Assembly: GCF_006546835.1 (NCBI RefSeq)
Contig: NZ_VICB01000010.1
Span: 124,001-188,000, forward strand
Reading direction: 5' to 3'
DNA length: 64,000 bases
Origin: Actinomyces johnsonii
GTDB taxonomy: Bacteria > Actinomycetota > Actinomycetes > Actinomycetales > Actinomycetaceae
Each line of letters opens with the position of its first letter. Position 1 is the stretch's first letter. Of the stretch, positions 18,184 through 26,338 are shown in pieces. Position numbers and translations under genes: made by a program. The notes beneath the pieces were generated by a model, which worked only from the letters and a program-made list of their open reading frames with translations, did not search any database and was not told the origin of the DNA.

Positions 18184-18648
18184 GTGAGCCTCCTTCTTCT
18201 CATCGCTTACTACCTCTCTCTCGCCGTCTCACTGATCTGGTGCGCAGCGCAGGTCCTTGCGGCTGTCCTCGGGGTCTGGGCTCTCATCGACTCAGCGCTG
18301 AGGCCGGCTCAGCACTACGCCGCGGCGGACAAGCGCAGCAGGAACTTCTGGCTCGTTGTCAACGTGGTGGCGGCCGCGGTGGTGGCTTTCCAAGCGTATG
18401 AGGCTTACTGGCACTGGTACTGGGCCATCACGTACGGTAAGGGGGCGTCGACAGGAGTGTCGTTCATCGGTCTGCTGGCCGTGGTGGCCAGCGCTGTCTA
18501 CCTGGCGGATGTACGCCCTGCTTTGCAGGCGCTGGCGCCTGTGCGGGTGCGCTCCTCGATCCGCATCCCGGGGCGGGCCTCGCAGCGCCGGCCCGGGCGA
18601 GGTGGGCGCGCCGGCCGAGGGCCGCGCGACTGGAGCTCTGATCGCTGA
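18184..18648 (+). CDS. DUF2516 membrane protein
   Basis: A 154-residue protein with three hydrophobic segments (about residues 3-37, 56-75 and 91-112) and a basic Arg/Gly-rich tail, matching the actinobacterial DUF2516 family whose role is unknown. It begins with GTG at 18184. Its stop overlaps the dtd start by 1 nt. The last 90 bp were copied, together with dtd, to 20217. Confidence 0.8.
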   Translation: MSLLLLIAYYLSLAVSLIWCAAQVLAAVLGVWALIDSALRPAQHYAAADKRSRNFWLVVNVVAAAVVAFQAYEAYWHWYWAITYGKGASTGVSFIGLLAVVASAVYLADVRPALQALAPVRVRSSIRIPGRASQRRPGRGGRAGRGPRDWSSDR

Positions 18649-19076
18649 TGCGCGCAGTTATACAGCGGGTCAGCCGGGCCGCCGTTCGCGTCGACGGCGA
18701 GGTGGTTGGGGAGATCACCCGGCCCGGCCTCATGGTCCTGGTCGGGGCCACGCACGACGACGGCCCCACGCAGGTGGCCACGGTGGCCCGCAAGATCGCG
18801 GACCTGAGGCTCCTGGAGGGAGAGCTCTCGGTGTCCGATGCCGGTGCGCCGGTGCTCGTCGTCTCCCAGTTCACCCTGTACGCCGATACACGCAAGGGGC
18901 GGCGCCCCACCTGGAACAGGGCGGCTCCCGGTGAGGTGGCCGAGCCCCTGGTGGAGGCGGTGGCCGAGGACCTGCGCGGGCGCGGCCTGGAGGTGGCCAC
19001 CGGCCGCTTCGGCGCCCACATGACGATCGACATGGAGGCCGACGGCCCGGTGACTATTCTGGTCGAGGCCGAGTAG
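18648..19076 (+). CDS. dtd: D-aminoacyl-tRNA deacylase
   Basis: Removes D-amino acids mischarged onto tRNA and glycine from tRNA-Ala. The 142-residue protein is full length: [20 protein letters not shown] at the N-terminus, the catalytic [15 protein letters not shown] motif near residue 76, and the F-G-A-H-M segment near the end. It is translationally coupled to the DUF2516 gene. A shortened paralogue lies 1.6 kb downstream. Confidence 0.95.
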   Translation: MRAVIQRVSRAAVRVDGEVVGEITRPGLMVLVGATHDDGPTQVATVARKIADLRLLEGELSVSDAGAPVLVVSQFTLYADTRKGRRPTWNRAAPGEVAEPLVEAVAEDLRGRGLEVATGRFGAHMTIDMEADGPVTILVEAE

Positions 19077-19112
19077 GGGCTGTTGCGAAACTAGGGTGAG
19101 GCGTCCGCGTGT

Positions 19113-19132
19113 TCGTACCCTCTACCCCTCGA
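19113..19132. repeat. Dispersed 20-bp repeat, copy 1
   Basis: The 20-mer here, TCGTACCCTCTACCCCTCGA, is found as an exact reverse complement at 27156-27175. Both lie in intergenic DNA and contain the CGTACC core that is multiplied at 38841-38994. Confidence 0.6.
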
Positions 19133-19302
19133 GCGCGCGTCCCAAGGTGCGACCGCGACGTCGGCGACCGGTGTGCAGACATCGGCCCATAGTCGTGATG
19201 GGAGGCGGGGGGCTGCGGCTCCTCCTCGGTGATTGAGGCACGGCACCGTCGGTCCGTAGCGTTGTGGGTGACGTGAGGCCCGCATAACGAGAGGAGCCGG
19301 AG

Positions 19303-20127
19303 ATGACCACAGGGGCCAGAAGAGAGAGGGTCGTGGTCACCCACGTCGCCGGGAGGATCGGCGACCACAACGACCGAGCCATGGCGGCCTCGCCGCGCCT
19401 GGCCGCTGCCCTGGCGCGGCGCTACGACGTCGAGCCCGTCGTCATCGGATCACCCCGCCCGGCACTGAGCGTGGGTTGGCAGGTCGAGCTCGACGCCGCC
19501 TGCGACGAGCTGGAGGCGCTCGCGGCCCACTACGAGGCGCTGTGGGCCGGCTCTGCCGTGCCGGTGACCGCGTTGAGCCGCTGTGCCGGGGCGCTGGCGA
19601 CCCTGCCCGTCGTTGCTGCCAACCGGCCCGACGCGCTCGTCGTGTGGTTCGATGCCCACGCCGACCTCAACTTCCCGGAGAGCACGCCGAGCGGCTACCT
19701 CGGCGGCCTGGCCCTGTCCGGACCGTTGGGGCTGTGGGACTCCGGACTCGGCGCCGGGCTGGGCACGGACAACGTGGTCCTGGCCGGGGTGCGCGACATC
19801 GACCCGCCCGAGGCCGATCTCATCGAGGGTGCGGGCATCCCCCTCGTCGGGCCTGGAGAGGGCTTCGCTGAGCGGCTCGGGCGGGTGGTGGACGGCAGGC
19901 CCGTCTACATCCACATCGACTGCGACGTGCTGGAGCCCGGTGTCGTGCCGACCGACTACCTCGTCGGCGGAGGCCTGAGCCTGGCCGAGCTGCGCCAGGC
20001 GGCCGAGGTCCTCGCCCGCGGCGAGGTCGTCGGCATCCAGATCGGCGAGCTCGAGACGGCCACTGGGGAGGAGGACCTCGACCCGCTGCTAGACGCCCTG
20101 TCCCCCGTGCTCGACGCCGTCGGCTGA
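19303..20127 (+). CDS. Arginase/agmatinase-family protein with altered metal site
   Basis: A 274-residue ureohydrolase-fold protein. Two of the three metal-binding motifs are present: FDAHADLNFPES (D-x-H-x-D) and HIDCDVLEPGV (D-x-D). The first motif, normally G-G-D-H-S, is replaced by LSRCAG near residue 91, so the histidine that binds one Mn ion is a cysteine or absent. Variants with cysteine at this place occur in actinobacterial members, and their substrate is unknown. RBS AGAGGAG precedes the ATG at 19303. True arginase activity should not be assumed. Confidence 0.75.
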   Translation: MTTGARRERVVVTHVAGRIGDHNDRAMAASPRLAAALARRYDVEPVVIGSPRPALSVGWQVELDAACDELEALAAHYEALWAGSAVPVTALSRCAGALATLPVVAANRPDALVVWFDAHADLNFPESTPSGYLGGLALSGPLGLWDSGLGAGLGTDNVVLAGVRDIDPPEADLIEGAGIPLVGPGEGFAERLGRVVDGRPVYIHIDCDVLEPGVVPTDYLVGGGLSLAELRQAAEVLARGEVVGIQIGELETATGEEDLDPLLDALSPVLDAVG

Positions 20128-20216
20128 GCCGGGCTGGCCCTTGCGGTCTGTCCCGCCCATGGACGGGGTGACTGCTGTGGGGCGACAATGAGACATGACC
20201 AAGCGTGCGGCGTTCT

Positions 20217-20512
20217 TCGATCCGGATCCCGGGGCGGGCCTCGCAGCGTCGCCCGGGGCGCGATGGCGGCCGAGGGCTGCGTGACTGGAGTGGTCGCTGA
20301 TGCGTGCGGTTATTCAGCGGGTTAACCGGGCGGTTGTTCGGGTTGACGGCGAGGTGGTCGGGGAGTTCGCCCGACCCGGCCTCATGGTCCTGGTCGGGGC
20401 GACGCACGACGACGGCCCCCAACAGGTGGCCACCGTTGCCCGCAAGATCGCGGACCTGAGGCTCCTGGAGGCCGACGGGCCGGTGACGATCCTGATCGAA
20501 GCCGAGTAGATC
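20217..20512 (+). repeat. Duplicate of the DUF2516 end plus dtd, internally deleted
   Basis: From TCGATCC at 20217 to the stop of the short dtd copy, the sequence parallels 18556-19076: the 3' end of DUF2516, the GCTGATGCG junction, and dtd. It lacks 219 bp inside dtd and carries scattered substitutions, so the duplication is not recent. Confidence 0.8.
20300..20509 (+). pseudogene. dtd paralogue with internal 73-codon deletion
   Basis: Sixty-nine codons read [20 protein letters not shown], then the N-terminal half of Dtd to DLRLLE, then jump in frame to [13 protein letters not shown], the last residues of Dtd. The missing 73 codons correspond to 18814-19032 in the intact gene, which are bounded by the direct repeat TGGAGG (18814-18819 and 19033-19038). 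The lost part includes the catalytic S-Q-F-T-L-Y motif, so deacylase activity is ruled out. The frame is intact, so a short product could still be made. Confidence 0.85.
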
Positions 20513-20530
20513 CGAGGAGGAGCTGCTGAG

Positions 20531-20995
20531 ATGACGGGGCGCTCACGGGCGGTGGTCATCGCCATGATGCTGTGGTGGGCCTTCTTCGGCTGCATCAGTG
20601 TGTCCTGGTCACTGGGCTCCCCATGGCTGGTCGATACGGTCCTTCAGGGCGATGCCCTGCGGCTCGCTCAGGAGCGGCCCACCTGGTTCGTCGTGGTCGT
20701 CCTCGTCTCCGGGCTGGTGAAGCTGGGCTTCGTCGTCTTCGGCTTCGCCCTCCTGCGCCCAGACGTCATCAGGGTGCCGCACTGGATGCGCCTGGCCTTC
20801 GGCTGGATCTCGGGAGCCCTGCTCATGGCCTACGGGCTGATCGGCTCGGCGCCTGCGATCCCGAGGCTCCTGTCGGGGCAGCCGCTCTCGCGCTACGGCT
20901 GGTGGCGGCTACTGCTGTGGATGCCTCACTTCTGGGTGGGCGGCATCCTGGTGCTGGCCGCAACGGTCGCCTACCTGCGCTGGAGCCGGCCCTAG
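20531..20995 (+). CDS. Four-helix membrane protein (DUF3995-like)
   Basis: A 154-residue integral membrane protein with hydrophobic segments near residues 8-30, 52-75, 85-108 and 125-150. The layout and conserved W/G/P residues (SWSLGSPWLVDT, MRLAFGWISGALLMAYG) resemble DUF3995 proteins of unknown function. GAGGAGGAG precedes the ATG at 20531. It stands alone downstream of the broken dtd copy. Confidence 0.65.
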   Translation: MTGRSRAVVIAMMLWWAFFGCISVSWSLGSPWLVDTVLQGDALRLAQERPTWFVVVVLVSGLVKLGFVVFGFALLRPDVIRVPHWMRLAFGWISGALLMAYGLIGSAPAIPRLLSGQPLSRYGWWRLLLWMPHFWVGGILVLAATVAYLRWSRP

Positions 20996-21190
20996 CCGGT
21001 TCATGTCCGCTCGGTGTTCACTCGTGGCGGTGGCATGGTCCGGTGATGCTGGTTCAGCCGCCGGAGCAAGGGGGAGGGCCGGGTATGCGCCCCCGACTGC
21101 GCTTCCCGGCCCTCACTTGAGTGTCTCCCCGGCGGGCGCTCCTGCTCAACGGGGAGTGTTCCCCAAATCGTCCGACGGGTAGTGCCCGGC

Positions 21191-22231
21191 TCAGCAGGTC
21201 AGGGCCATGTTGGTGACGGCGGAGTCGGCGGAGTCGGCAAAGCCGGCGATGGCAGCGAGCTCGCCGTCGTCGGCGTTGCCGCCAGTGCATACGACGGCGC
21301 AGGGACCCCTGCGGGCGGGGTCAGCCATGAGTCCGGCCAGGCTCGCGGCCCCAGCACCCTCGGCCAGGGTGTGGGCGTGGGTGGACATGAGGCCGACGGC
21401 GCGCTGGATGTCGTCGTCATCGACCAGGATGAAGTCGTTGAGGCTGCGGCCCAGCACGGACTGGGTGAGGGCGAAGCTCGCCCCGACGGCCAGGCCCGCC
21501 ACGCGGGTGTGACTGTGGACAGTGGCCGGCTTGCCGGACTTCCAGGCGCGGTGCGCGGCCGGAGCGGCGCTGGACTGGACGCCGATGACCCAGCACTCGG
21601 GCGCCAGGACATCGCGCACGAGGCAGGCGCCTGCGGCCCCGGAGCCCGAGCCGACCGGGGCGTAGACGGTTCGCAGACCGCGGTGGCGGCGGAAGAGCTC
21701 GAGGTAGACGGTGGCGTGCCCGAGCACGATCGCCGGCTCGTCGCCGGGGGAGACCATGCGCATCCCCTCGCTCAGGGAGAGCGCCTCGGCGTGGGCGAGC
21801 GAGTCGCACATTGTGTCGCCCTCGACGACGACGCGGGCGCCCAGGGCACGCACCGCGGCCACCTTGCGGGCCGGGGCGCCGGCCGGTACGACGACGGTGA
21901 CGGGCACGTCGCTGCGGGCGCCCGCCCAGGCCAGGGACTGGGCGTGGTTGCCGGTAGAGGCGGTCACGACGCCGCGGCGCCGTTCCTCGGGGCTGAGCGC
22001 CGCCATGAGCGCCACCCCACCGCGGACCTTGAAGGCGCCGGTGGGCTGGATGTTCTCGTGCTTGACCACGACGTCGACCCCGGCCTCGGCGCTGAGCAGC
22101 GGGTAGGACCAGGCGGGAGTCTCGGGCAGGACGCGCGAAACGGCCTCGTAGGTGCGCAGGATGGCGTCGAAGTCGAGGCCCTCCCGGGGGCTGAGGGAGG
22201 AGAACGGGGTCAGGGTGTCGATTACGGTCAT
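21191..22231 (-). CDS. PLP-dependent threonine/serine dehydratase family enzyme
   Basis: A 346-residue fold-type II PLP enzyme. The PLP lysine lies in HENIQPTGAFKVRGG, the substrate/phosphate loop in TASTGNHAQSLAWAG, and the glycine-rich phosphate-binding loop in APVGSGSGAAGA. It lacks the C-terminal ACT-like regulatory domain of biosynthetic IlvA, so it is of the catabolic threonine dehydratase or related type. The best guess is deamination of threonine or serine to a 2-oxo acid. It is divergent from a LysR regulator with 81 bp between them. Confidence 0.85.
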   Translation of the reverse strand: MTVIDTLTPFSSLSPREGLDFDAILRTYEAVSRVLPETPAWSYPLLSAEAGVDVVVKHENIQPTGAFKVRGGVALMAALSPEERRRGVVTASTGNHAQSLAWAGARSDVPVTVVVPAGAPARKVAAVRALGARVVVEGDTMCDSLAHAEALSLSEGMRMVSPGDEPAIVLGHATVYLELFRRHRGLRTVYAPVGSGSGAAGACLVRDVLAPECWVIGVQSSAAPAAHRAWKSGKPATVHSHTRVAGLAVGASFALTQSVLGRSLNDFILVDDDDIQRAVGLMSTHAHTLAEGAGAASLAGLMADPARRGPCAVVCTGGNADDGELAAIAGFADSADSAVTNMALTC

Positions 22232-22249
22232 GAGTTCATGATGATGAAG

Positions 22250-22268
22250 ATTGCACTATCGGTCCAAT
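22250..22268. promoter_or_regulatory. LysR-type operator ATTG-N11-CAAT
   Basis: ATTG at 22250-22253 and CAAT at 22265-22268 form a dyad with an 11-nt centre, the T-N11-A pattern bound by LysR regulators. It lies midway between the divergent dehydratase and lysR-type genes, as expected for autoregulation with control of the neighbour. Confidence 0.6.
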
Positions 22269-22312
22269 GAATGTTTTGACGTATACCCATCGATTTGAGC
22301 CATACTTAGTGG

Positions 22313-23230
22313 GTGATCGATGTGCAGCAGCTGCGCGCCCTCGTGGAGCTCTCCCGGCTCGGCACCGTCTCGGCCGCCGCCGAGTCGCTGGGCTTCAGCC
22401 AGTCCACCGTCTCCCACCAGCTCGCCGCCCTGTCGCGTGCGACCGGCGCCGTCCTGCTGACGCGGGCCGGGCGCGGGGTACGGCTCACCGAGGAGGGACG
22501 AGTGTTGGCGGTCCGCGGCCAGGAGATCCTCGACCTGCTGGATCGCACCGAGCGTGAGGCCATTTCCATGGCTCGGGCGGAGGCGGGGCGCGTGCGCCTG
22601 GCCGCCTTCCCCTCCGCGGTGGCCTCCCTCGTGCCCGGGGTGCTTGACGTCGTCGGCCGGCAGCACCCGGGGCTGGAGGTTGAGCTGGTCGACGCCGAGC
22701 CGCCCGAGGCCCTCGACGCATTGCGGCGCGGGCGGGTGGACGCGGTCCTGTCCTTCTCCTACGTCGACGACGATGTCGGTGAGGGGCTTCAGGCGGTGCA
22801 CCTGCTCGACGACGTCCTCTACCTGGTCTCCCATCCTGGCGGCATCACGCGCGTCGCCGACGGCGCCCGGTGCCGGTGGGTGACTGGCTGCGCGCGCTGC
22901 CGCGAGGAGCTCATCGCCGTGGGGCGTGCCAACGGCTTCGCGCCCAAGACCGCTTACGCCTCCGACGACTACGTGGCCGTGCAGGCGCTCGTGGCCGCCG
23001 GGGTGGGGGCGGCCCTGCTGCCCGGGATGGCGCTGAGTGCCTACCGGCACGAGGGGGTTCAGGTGCGTCCGCTGACCCGTGAGCACCGGCGGGTCGAGGT
23101 GGTCACCCGCGCCGAGAGGCCCCGGCCGCTGGCCGTCGACGTCCTCGTGGAGGCGTGCCGGACGGCGGCCCGCCGCACGAGCCTGCGCCGACCCGCGGTG
23201 CGGGGTGGCGGGAGCAATGCCGTGCGATGA
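22313..23230 (+). CDS. LysR-family transcriptional regulator
   Basis: A 305-residue LTTR. The winged HTH spans residues 1-60 (LRALVELSRLGTVSAAAESL then GFSQSTVSHQLAALSRATGA) followed by a linker helix and a periplasmic-binding-like effector domain (residues about 90-300). The GTG at 22313 is the start. It is divergent from the threonine dehydratase gene and probably regulates it through the T-N11-A site between them. The effector is not known. Confidence 0.9.
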   Translation: MIDVQQLRALVELSRLGTVSAAAESLGFSQSTVSHQLAALSRATGAVLLTRAGRGVRLTEEGRVLAVRGQEILDLLDRTEREAISMARAEAGRVRLAAFPSAVASLVPGVLDVVGRQHPGLEVELVDAEPPEALDALRRGRVDAVLSFSYVDDDVGEGLQAVHLLDDVLYLVSHPGGITRVADGARCRWVTGCARCREELIAVGRANGFAPKTAYASDDYVAVQALVAAGVGAALLPGMALSAYRHEGVQVRPLTREHRRVEVVTRAERPRPLAVDVLVEACRTAARRTSLRRPAVRGGGSNAVR

Positions 23231-23355
23231 TCTGTGGCACGGTGCGCCATCGCCCTGATATGACGGCATTGACTGGCGCGCAAGGGTCGAGGAGCGGGGT
23301 CTGCGCTCGGATGCACCGGTCTGAAGACGTAGGTTGACGCGCATTCGCCGCAGAC

Positions 23356-23383
23356 CGGTTGTCCACCGAACGGTGGACAACCG
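23356..23383. promoter_or_regulatory. 28-bp perfect inverted repeat upstream of ABC exporter genes
   Basis: CGGTTGTCCACCG (23356-23368), AA, CGGTGGACAACCG (23371-23383): 13-bp arms around a 2-nt centre. It is 54 bp upstream of the ABC ATPase start, has no T-run, and is therefore more likely an operator than a terminator. Confidence 0.6.
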
Positions 23384-23436
23384 CGTGGTCCGACCGGTCG
23401 CTACCGGGGCTGCGATCCAGCTCACACACTGGAGGT

Positions 23437-24300
23437 ATGTCGCAGCTCCCCGCCGTCCAGATCAGTGGCCTGACCAAGTCCTACGGGAACAAGCGCGTCC
23501 TTGAGAACCTGGATCTCACTGTCCCGGCCGGCACCGTCCTGTCCCTCCTGGGGCCCAACGGCGCCGGCAAGACCACCGTCGTTGAGATCCTCCAGGGCCT
23601 GCGCCGCCGCGGCGGCGGCACCGTCTCCGTCCTGGGGGAGGACCCCGGGCGGGCCTCGCGTGCCTGGCGCGCCCGCATCGGCGTCGTCTCGCAGACCTCC
23701 GCCGACCTCAAGGACCTCACCGTTGCCGAGGCCGTCGGCCATGTTGCCCGCTTCTTCTCCCGGCCTGCCGACGCCGCCGAGACCATCGACCGCGTCGGGC
23801 TGTCCGACGACGCCGGTACCCGCGCCTCGCGCCTGTCCGGAGGGCGTCGTCGCCGCCTCGACGTCGCCCTGGCCATCATCGGCCGTCCCGAGCTGCTGTT
23901 CCTCGACGAGCCCACCACTGGCTTCGACCCCGAGGCCCGCCACGTCTTCTGGGACCTCGTCAAGGATCTGCGCACCGACGGCACCACCGTCCTGCTGACC
24001 ACCCACTACCTCGACGAGGCCGCCCACTTGGCGGACGAGGTCGCCATCATCCTGGGCGGCCGCGTCGTCGAGTACGGCACCCCCGAGGCCCTTGCCCGCC
24101 AGGCCGGCAGCAAGCGCACCGTCAGCTGGATCGAGGACGGCGCCGAGCGCACCGAGTCCACCGCGACGCCCACCTGCGTCGTCCGGGGCCTCATGGACCG
24201 CCTCACCGGTCCTGACGGCGAGGTCCCCGGGCTCCAGGTTCATACCCCGAGCCTCGAGGACCACTATCTCGAGCTCGTCTCCCGCCACCACATCGGCTGA
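23437..24300 (+). CDS. ABC transporter ATP-binding protein (ABC-2 exporter type)
   Basis: A 287-residue ATPase with Walker A LGPNGAGKTT, signature LSGGRRRRLDVALA (the usual Q is replaced by R), Walker B LLFLDEPTTGFDPEA and switch TTHYLDEAAHLAD. It resembles DrrA/NatA-type drug or antibiotic exporters. ATG 23437 is preceded by GGAGG only 1 nt away, too close for normal use, so the transcript may be leaderless or the start is weak. The permease follows after 32 nt and then the two-component system, the usual arrangement of antimicrobial-sensing exporters. Confidence 0.9.
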   Translation: MSQLPAVQISGLTKSYGNKRVLENLDLTVPAGTVLSLLGPNGAGKTTVVEILQGLRRRGGGTVSVLGEDPGRASRAWRARIGVVSQTSADLKDLTVAEAVGHVARFFSRPADAAETIDRVGLSDDAGTRASRLSGGRRRRLDVALAIIGRPELLFLDEPTTGFDPEARHVFWDLVKDLRTDGTTVLLTTHYLDEAAHLADEVAIILGGRVVEYGTPEALARQAGSKRTVSWIEDGAERTESTATPTCVVRGLMDRLTGPDGEVPGLQVHTPSLEDHYLELVSRHHIG

Positions 24301-24332
24301 ACCTCCACCAGTCTTCGACACGAGGAGCATTG

Positions 24333-25187
24333 ATGACTACCGCCGCCCTCAACCCGCGCACCCCCGCCGCAAGGGGGACCCGGACGGTCCAACGGCCCGG
24401 CAGTGCGGCGGCCGCCGTCCTGACCCTGTCCTGGGCGAGCCTGGTCGGCTTCGTGCGCGAGCCCATGGCCTTCGTTATGGGGCTGCTCTACCCCCTATTC
24501 ATGCTCATCCTGTTCAACGCCGTCTTCCCCGGCGAGATGAACGGGGGCATCACCTTCGGCGAGTACATGCTGCCGGCCATGATCACCATGGGCGTGCTCA
24601 TGACCTGCATGCAGATACTGGCCATCTCCGTGGCCGCCGAGCGGGAGTCCGGCGAGCTCAAGCGCCTGGCCGTCCTACCCGTACCCGCCTGGGCCTACGT
24701 AGCCGCCAAGTGCCTGGCCAACGTCGTGCTGTCCGTGCTCAACATCGTCGTCCTCATCGGCGTCGGCGGCCTTGCCCTGGGGCTGAGCCTACCCACCCGG
24801 GCGGCCTCCTGGGGGCTGGCGGCCCTGGCCCTTGTGCTCACGATCGGAGCCTGCACCGCCCTGGGCCTGGCCATCGGCCGCTGCTGCCCCTCCTCGCGCG
24901 CCGCCTCCGGGATCCTCACGCCGATCATCATCATCCTCCAGTTCGTCTCCGGCCTCTTCCTACCCCTGTCCCAGCTGCCGGCCTGGATGGTCCACGGCTT
25001 CTCGATCCTGCCGGTGCGCTGGTCGGCCGAGCTCATGCGCGAAGCCTTCCTGCCCGCCTCCGCGGCCGCTGTGGAACCCACCGGCACCTGGGAGACCGGC
25101 AAGGGCCTGGCCGTCGTGACCGCCTGGCTCGTGGGCGGCGTCGTGGCCGCCGTCGTCATCACCCGTCGCGATACAGTGGACAGATGA
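24333..25187 (+). CDS. ABC-2 type permease
   Basis: A 284-residue six-helix permease of the ABC-2 family: VREPMAFVMGLLYPLFMLILF forms the first segment, AAERESGELKRLAVLPVPAW is the conserved cytoplasmic loop, and GLFLPLSQLPAWMVHGFSILP precedes the last segments. It forms an exporter with the preceding ATPase. I chose ATG 24333 after CGAGGAG; a TTG at 24330 is less likely. The stop overlaps the sensor kinase start by 4 nt (ATGA). Confidence 0.9.
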   Translation: MTTAALNPRTPAARGTRTVQRPGSAAAAVLTLSWASLVGFVREPMAFVMGLLYPLFMLILFNAVFPGEMNGGITFGEYMLPAMITMGVLMTCMQILAISVAAERESGELKRLAVLPVPAWAYVAAKCLANVVLSVLNIVVLIGVGGLALGLSLPTRAASWGLAALALVLTIGACTALGLAIGRCCPSSRAASGILTPIIIILQFVSGLFLPLSQLPAWMVHGFSILPVRWSAELMREAFLPASAAAVEPTGTWETGKGLAVVTAWLVGGVVAAVVITRRDTVDR

Positions 25188-26338
25188 CCCCGGAGACGCA
25201 GGATCTGGTGTCCTGGCCGCGCGACCTGCGCGGGAAGCTGCGCCTGGCCTGCGAGGGCACGGACAGCCCCACAGGCGTGTACCCGCCGCTCGATCGGGCC
25301 AATCTGCCCCGTTGGGTCTGGTGCGTTCTGACCTGGTCGATGGCCGCCGCCAGCCTGGCGTTGGTGTCCTACTCCGAGCTGGCACTGCTGGGCTTCTTCA
25401 TCGTGCTGCCGATGATCTGGTGGGTCTACACCAAGTGGTGGACCGCCGTCGTCGGGCACCTCATCTTCGGGGCGGGCTTCGCCGCTGCCGGGTACCTCAG
25501 AGGCGATGAGGCGTGGTGGGTCAACTCCATCATCATGGTCGTCGTCGTCCTGGTAACGGGCACCTGGGTCACCTGGGTCCACATCGTCCGCTATGAGGCC
25601 ATCCACGCCCTGGCCGACAAGGAGAAGGCGCTCGCGGCACTGGCCCGCACACAGGGCGAGCTCGTCGCCGCCGAGCGCGCCGCGGGCATCGCTGCCGAGC
25701 ACGAGCGCTGGTCGCGCGAGGTCCACGACACCCTGGCGCAGGGGTTCATCTCCGTGGTCAACCTCGCCCAGACGGCTCTCAACGATCTCTCCGAGCACTC
25801 GGAGCGCTCGGAGCACTCGGGCAGCGACTCCGGTGAGGCCCGGACCCTGTACGGACTGCTCGCCGAGATCGAGGCCGTGGGCCGCGACAACCTGGCCGAG
25901 GCCCGGGCCCTGGTGGCCGGGGAGAGCCCCAGCGCCCTGCGCGACGACGGCCTGGAGGCCGCGCTGCGGCGCCTGACCCGGGCCCCCGAGCACCACGGTC
26001 TGGACATCGTCCTCGTCGCCGAGCTGCCGGCCCAGATGACCTCTGCGCTCGAGGTCGCGGTCCTGCGCATCGTGCAGGAGTCCCTAAGCAACGTCGTGCG
26101 TCACGCCCGGGCGGGGCGCGTCGACGTCGTCGTCTCCTCTTCTTCCGAAGCGGGCGAGCTGATCATCACCGTCGCCGACGACGGCGTCGGCGCGGGAGGT
26201 GCGCCGGAGGGAACCGGGCTGACCGGGATGCGGGCACGTGTGGAGACCCTCGGCGGGACGTTGACCGTCGACCCGCTCCAGGAGCCCGACGAACGAGGGC
26301 GTGTCGGAACCGTTGTCGAGGCCAGAATGCCCCTGTGA
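25184..26338 (+). CDS. NarL-type sensor histidine kinase
   Basis: A 384-residue kinase with four hydrophobic segments (residues about 45-130) and no large extracellular sensor domain, as in kinases that sense through an ABC transporter. The dimerisation/phosphoacceptor helix contains REVHDTLAQGFISVVNLAQ (HisKA_3, phosphorylated His), and the ATPase domain has ESLSNVVRHARA (N box) and VADDGVGAGG (G box). A short Ser/Glu/His repeat (SEHSERSEHS) interrupts the region after the H box. It overlaps both the permease before it and the regulator after it by 4 nt. Confidence 0.92.
   Translation: MTPETQDLVSWPRDLRGKLRLACEGTDSPTGVYPPLDRANLPRWVWCVLTWSMAAASLALVSYSELALLGFFIVLPMIWWVYTKWWTAVVGHLIFGAGFAAAGYLRGDEAWWVNSIIMVVVVLVTGTWVTWVHIVRYEAIHALADKEKALAALARTQGELVAAERAAGIAAEHERWSREVHDTLAQGFISVVNLAQTALNDLSEHSERSEHSGSDSGEARTLYGLLAEIEAVGRDNLAEARALVAGESPSALRDDGLEAALRRLTRAPEHHGLDIVLVAELPAQMTSALEVAVLRIVQESLSNVVRHARAGRVDVVVSSSSEAGELIITVADDGVGAGGAPEGTGLTGMRARVETLGGTLTVDPLQEPDERGRVGTVVEARMPL

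Noticed and set aside
20196-20282. Mini-frame starting ATGACCAAGCGTGCG upstream of the short dtd copy
   Set aside because: It is formed by the duplicated tail of the DUF2516 gene in another frame and has no support as a gene.
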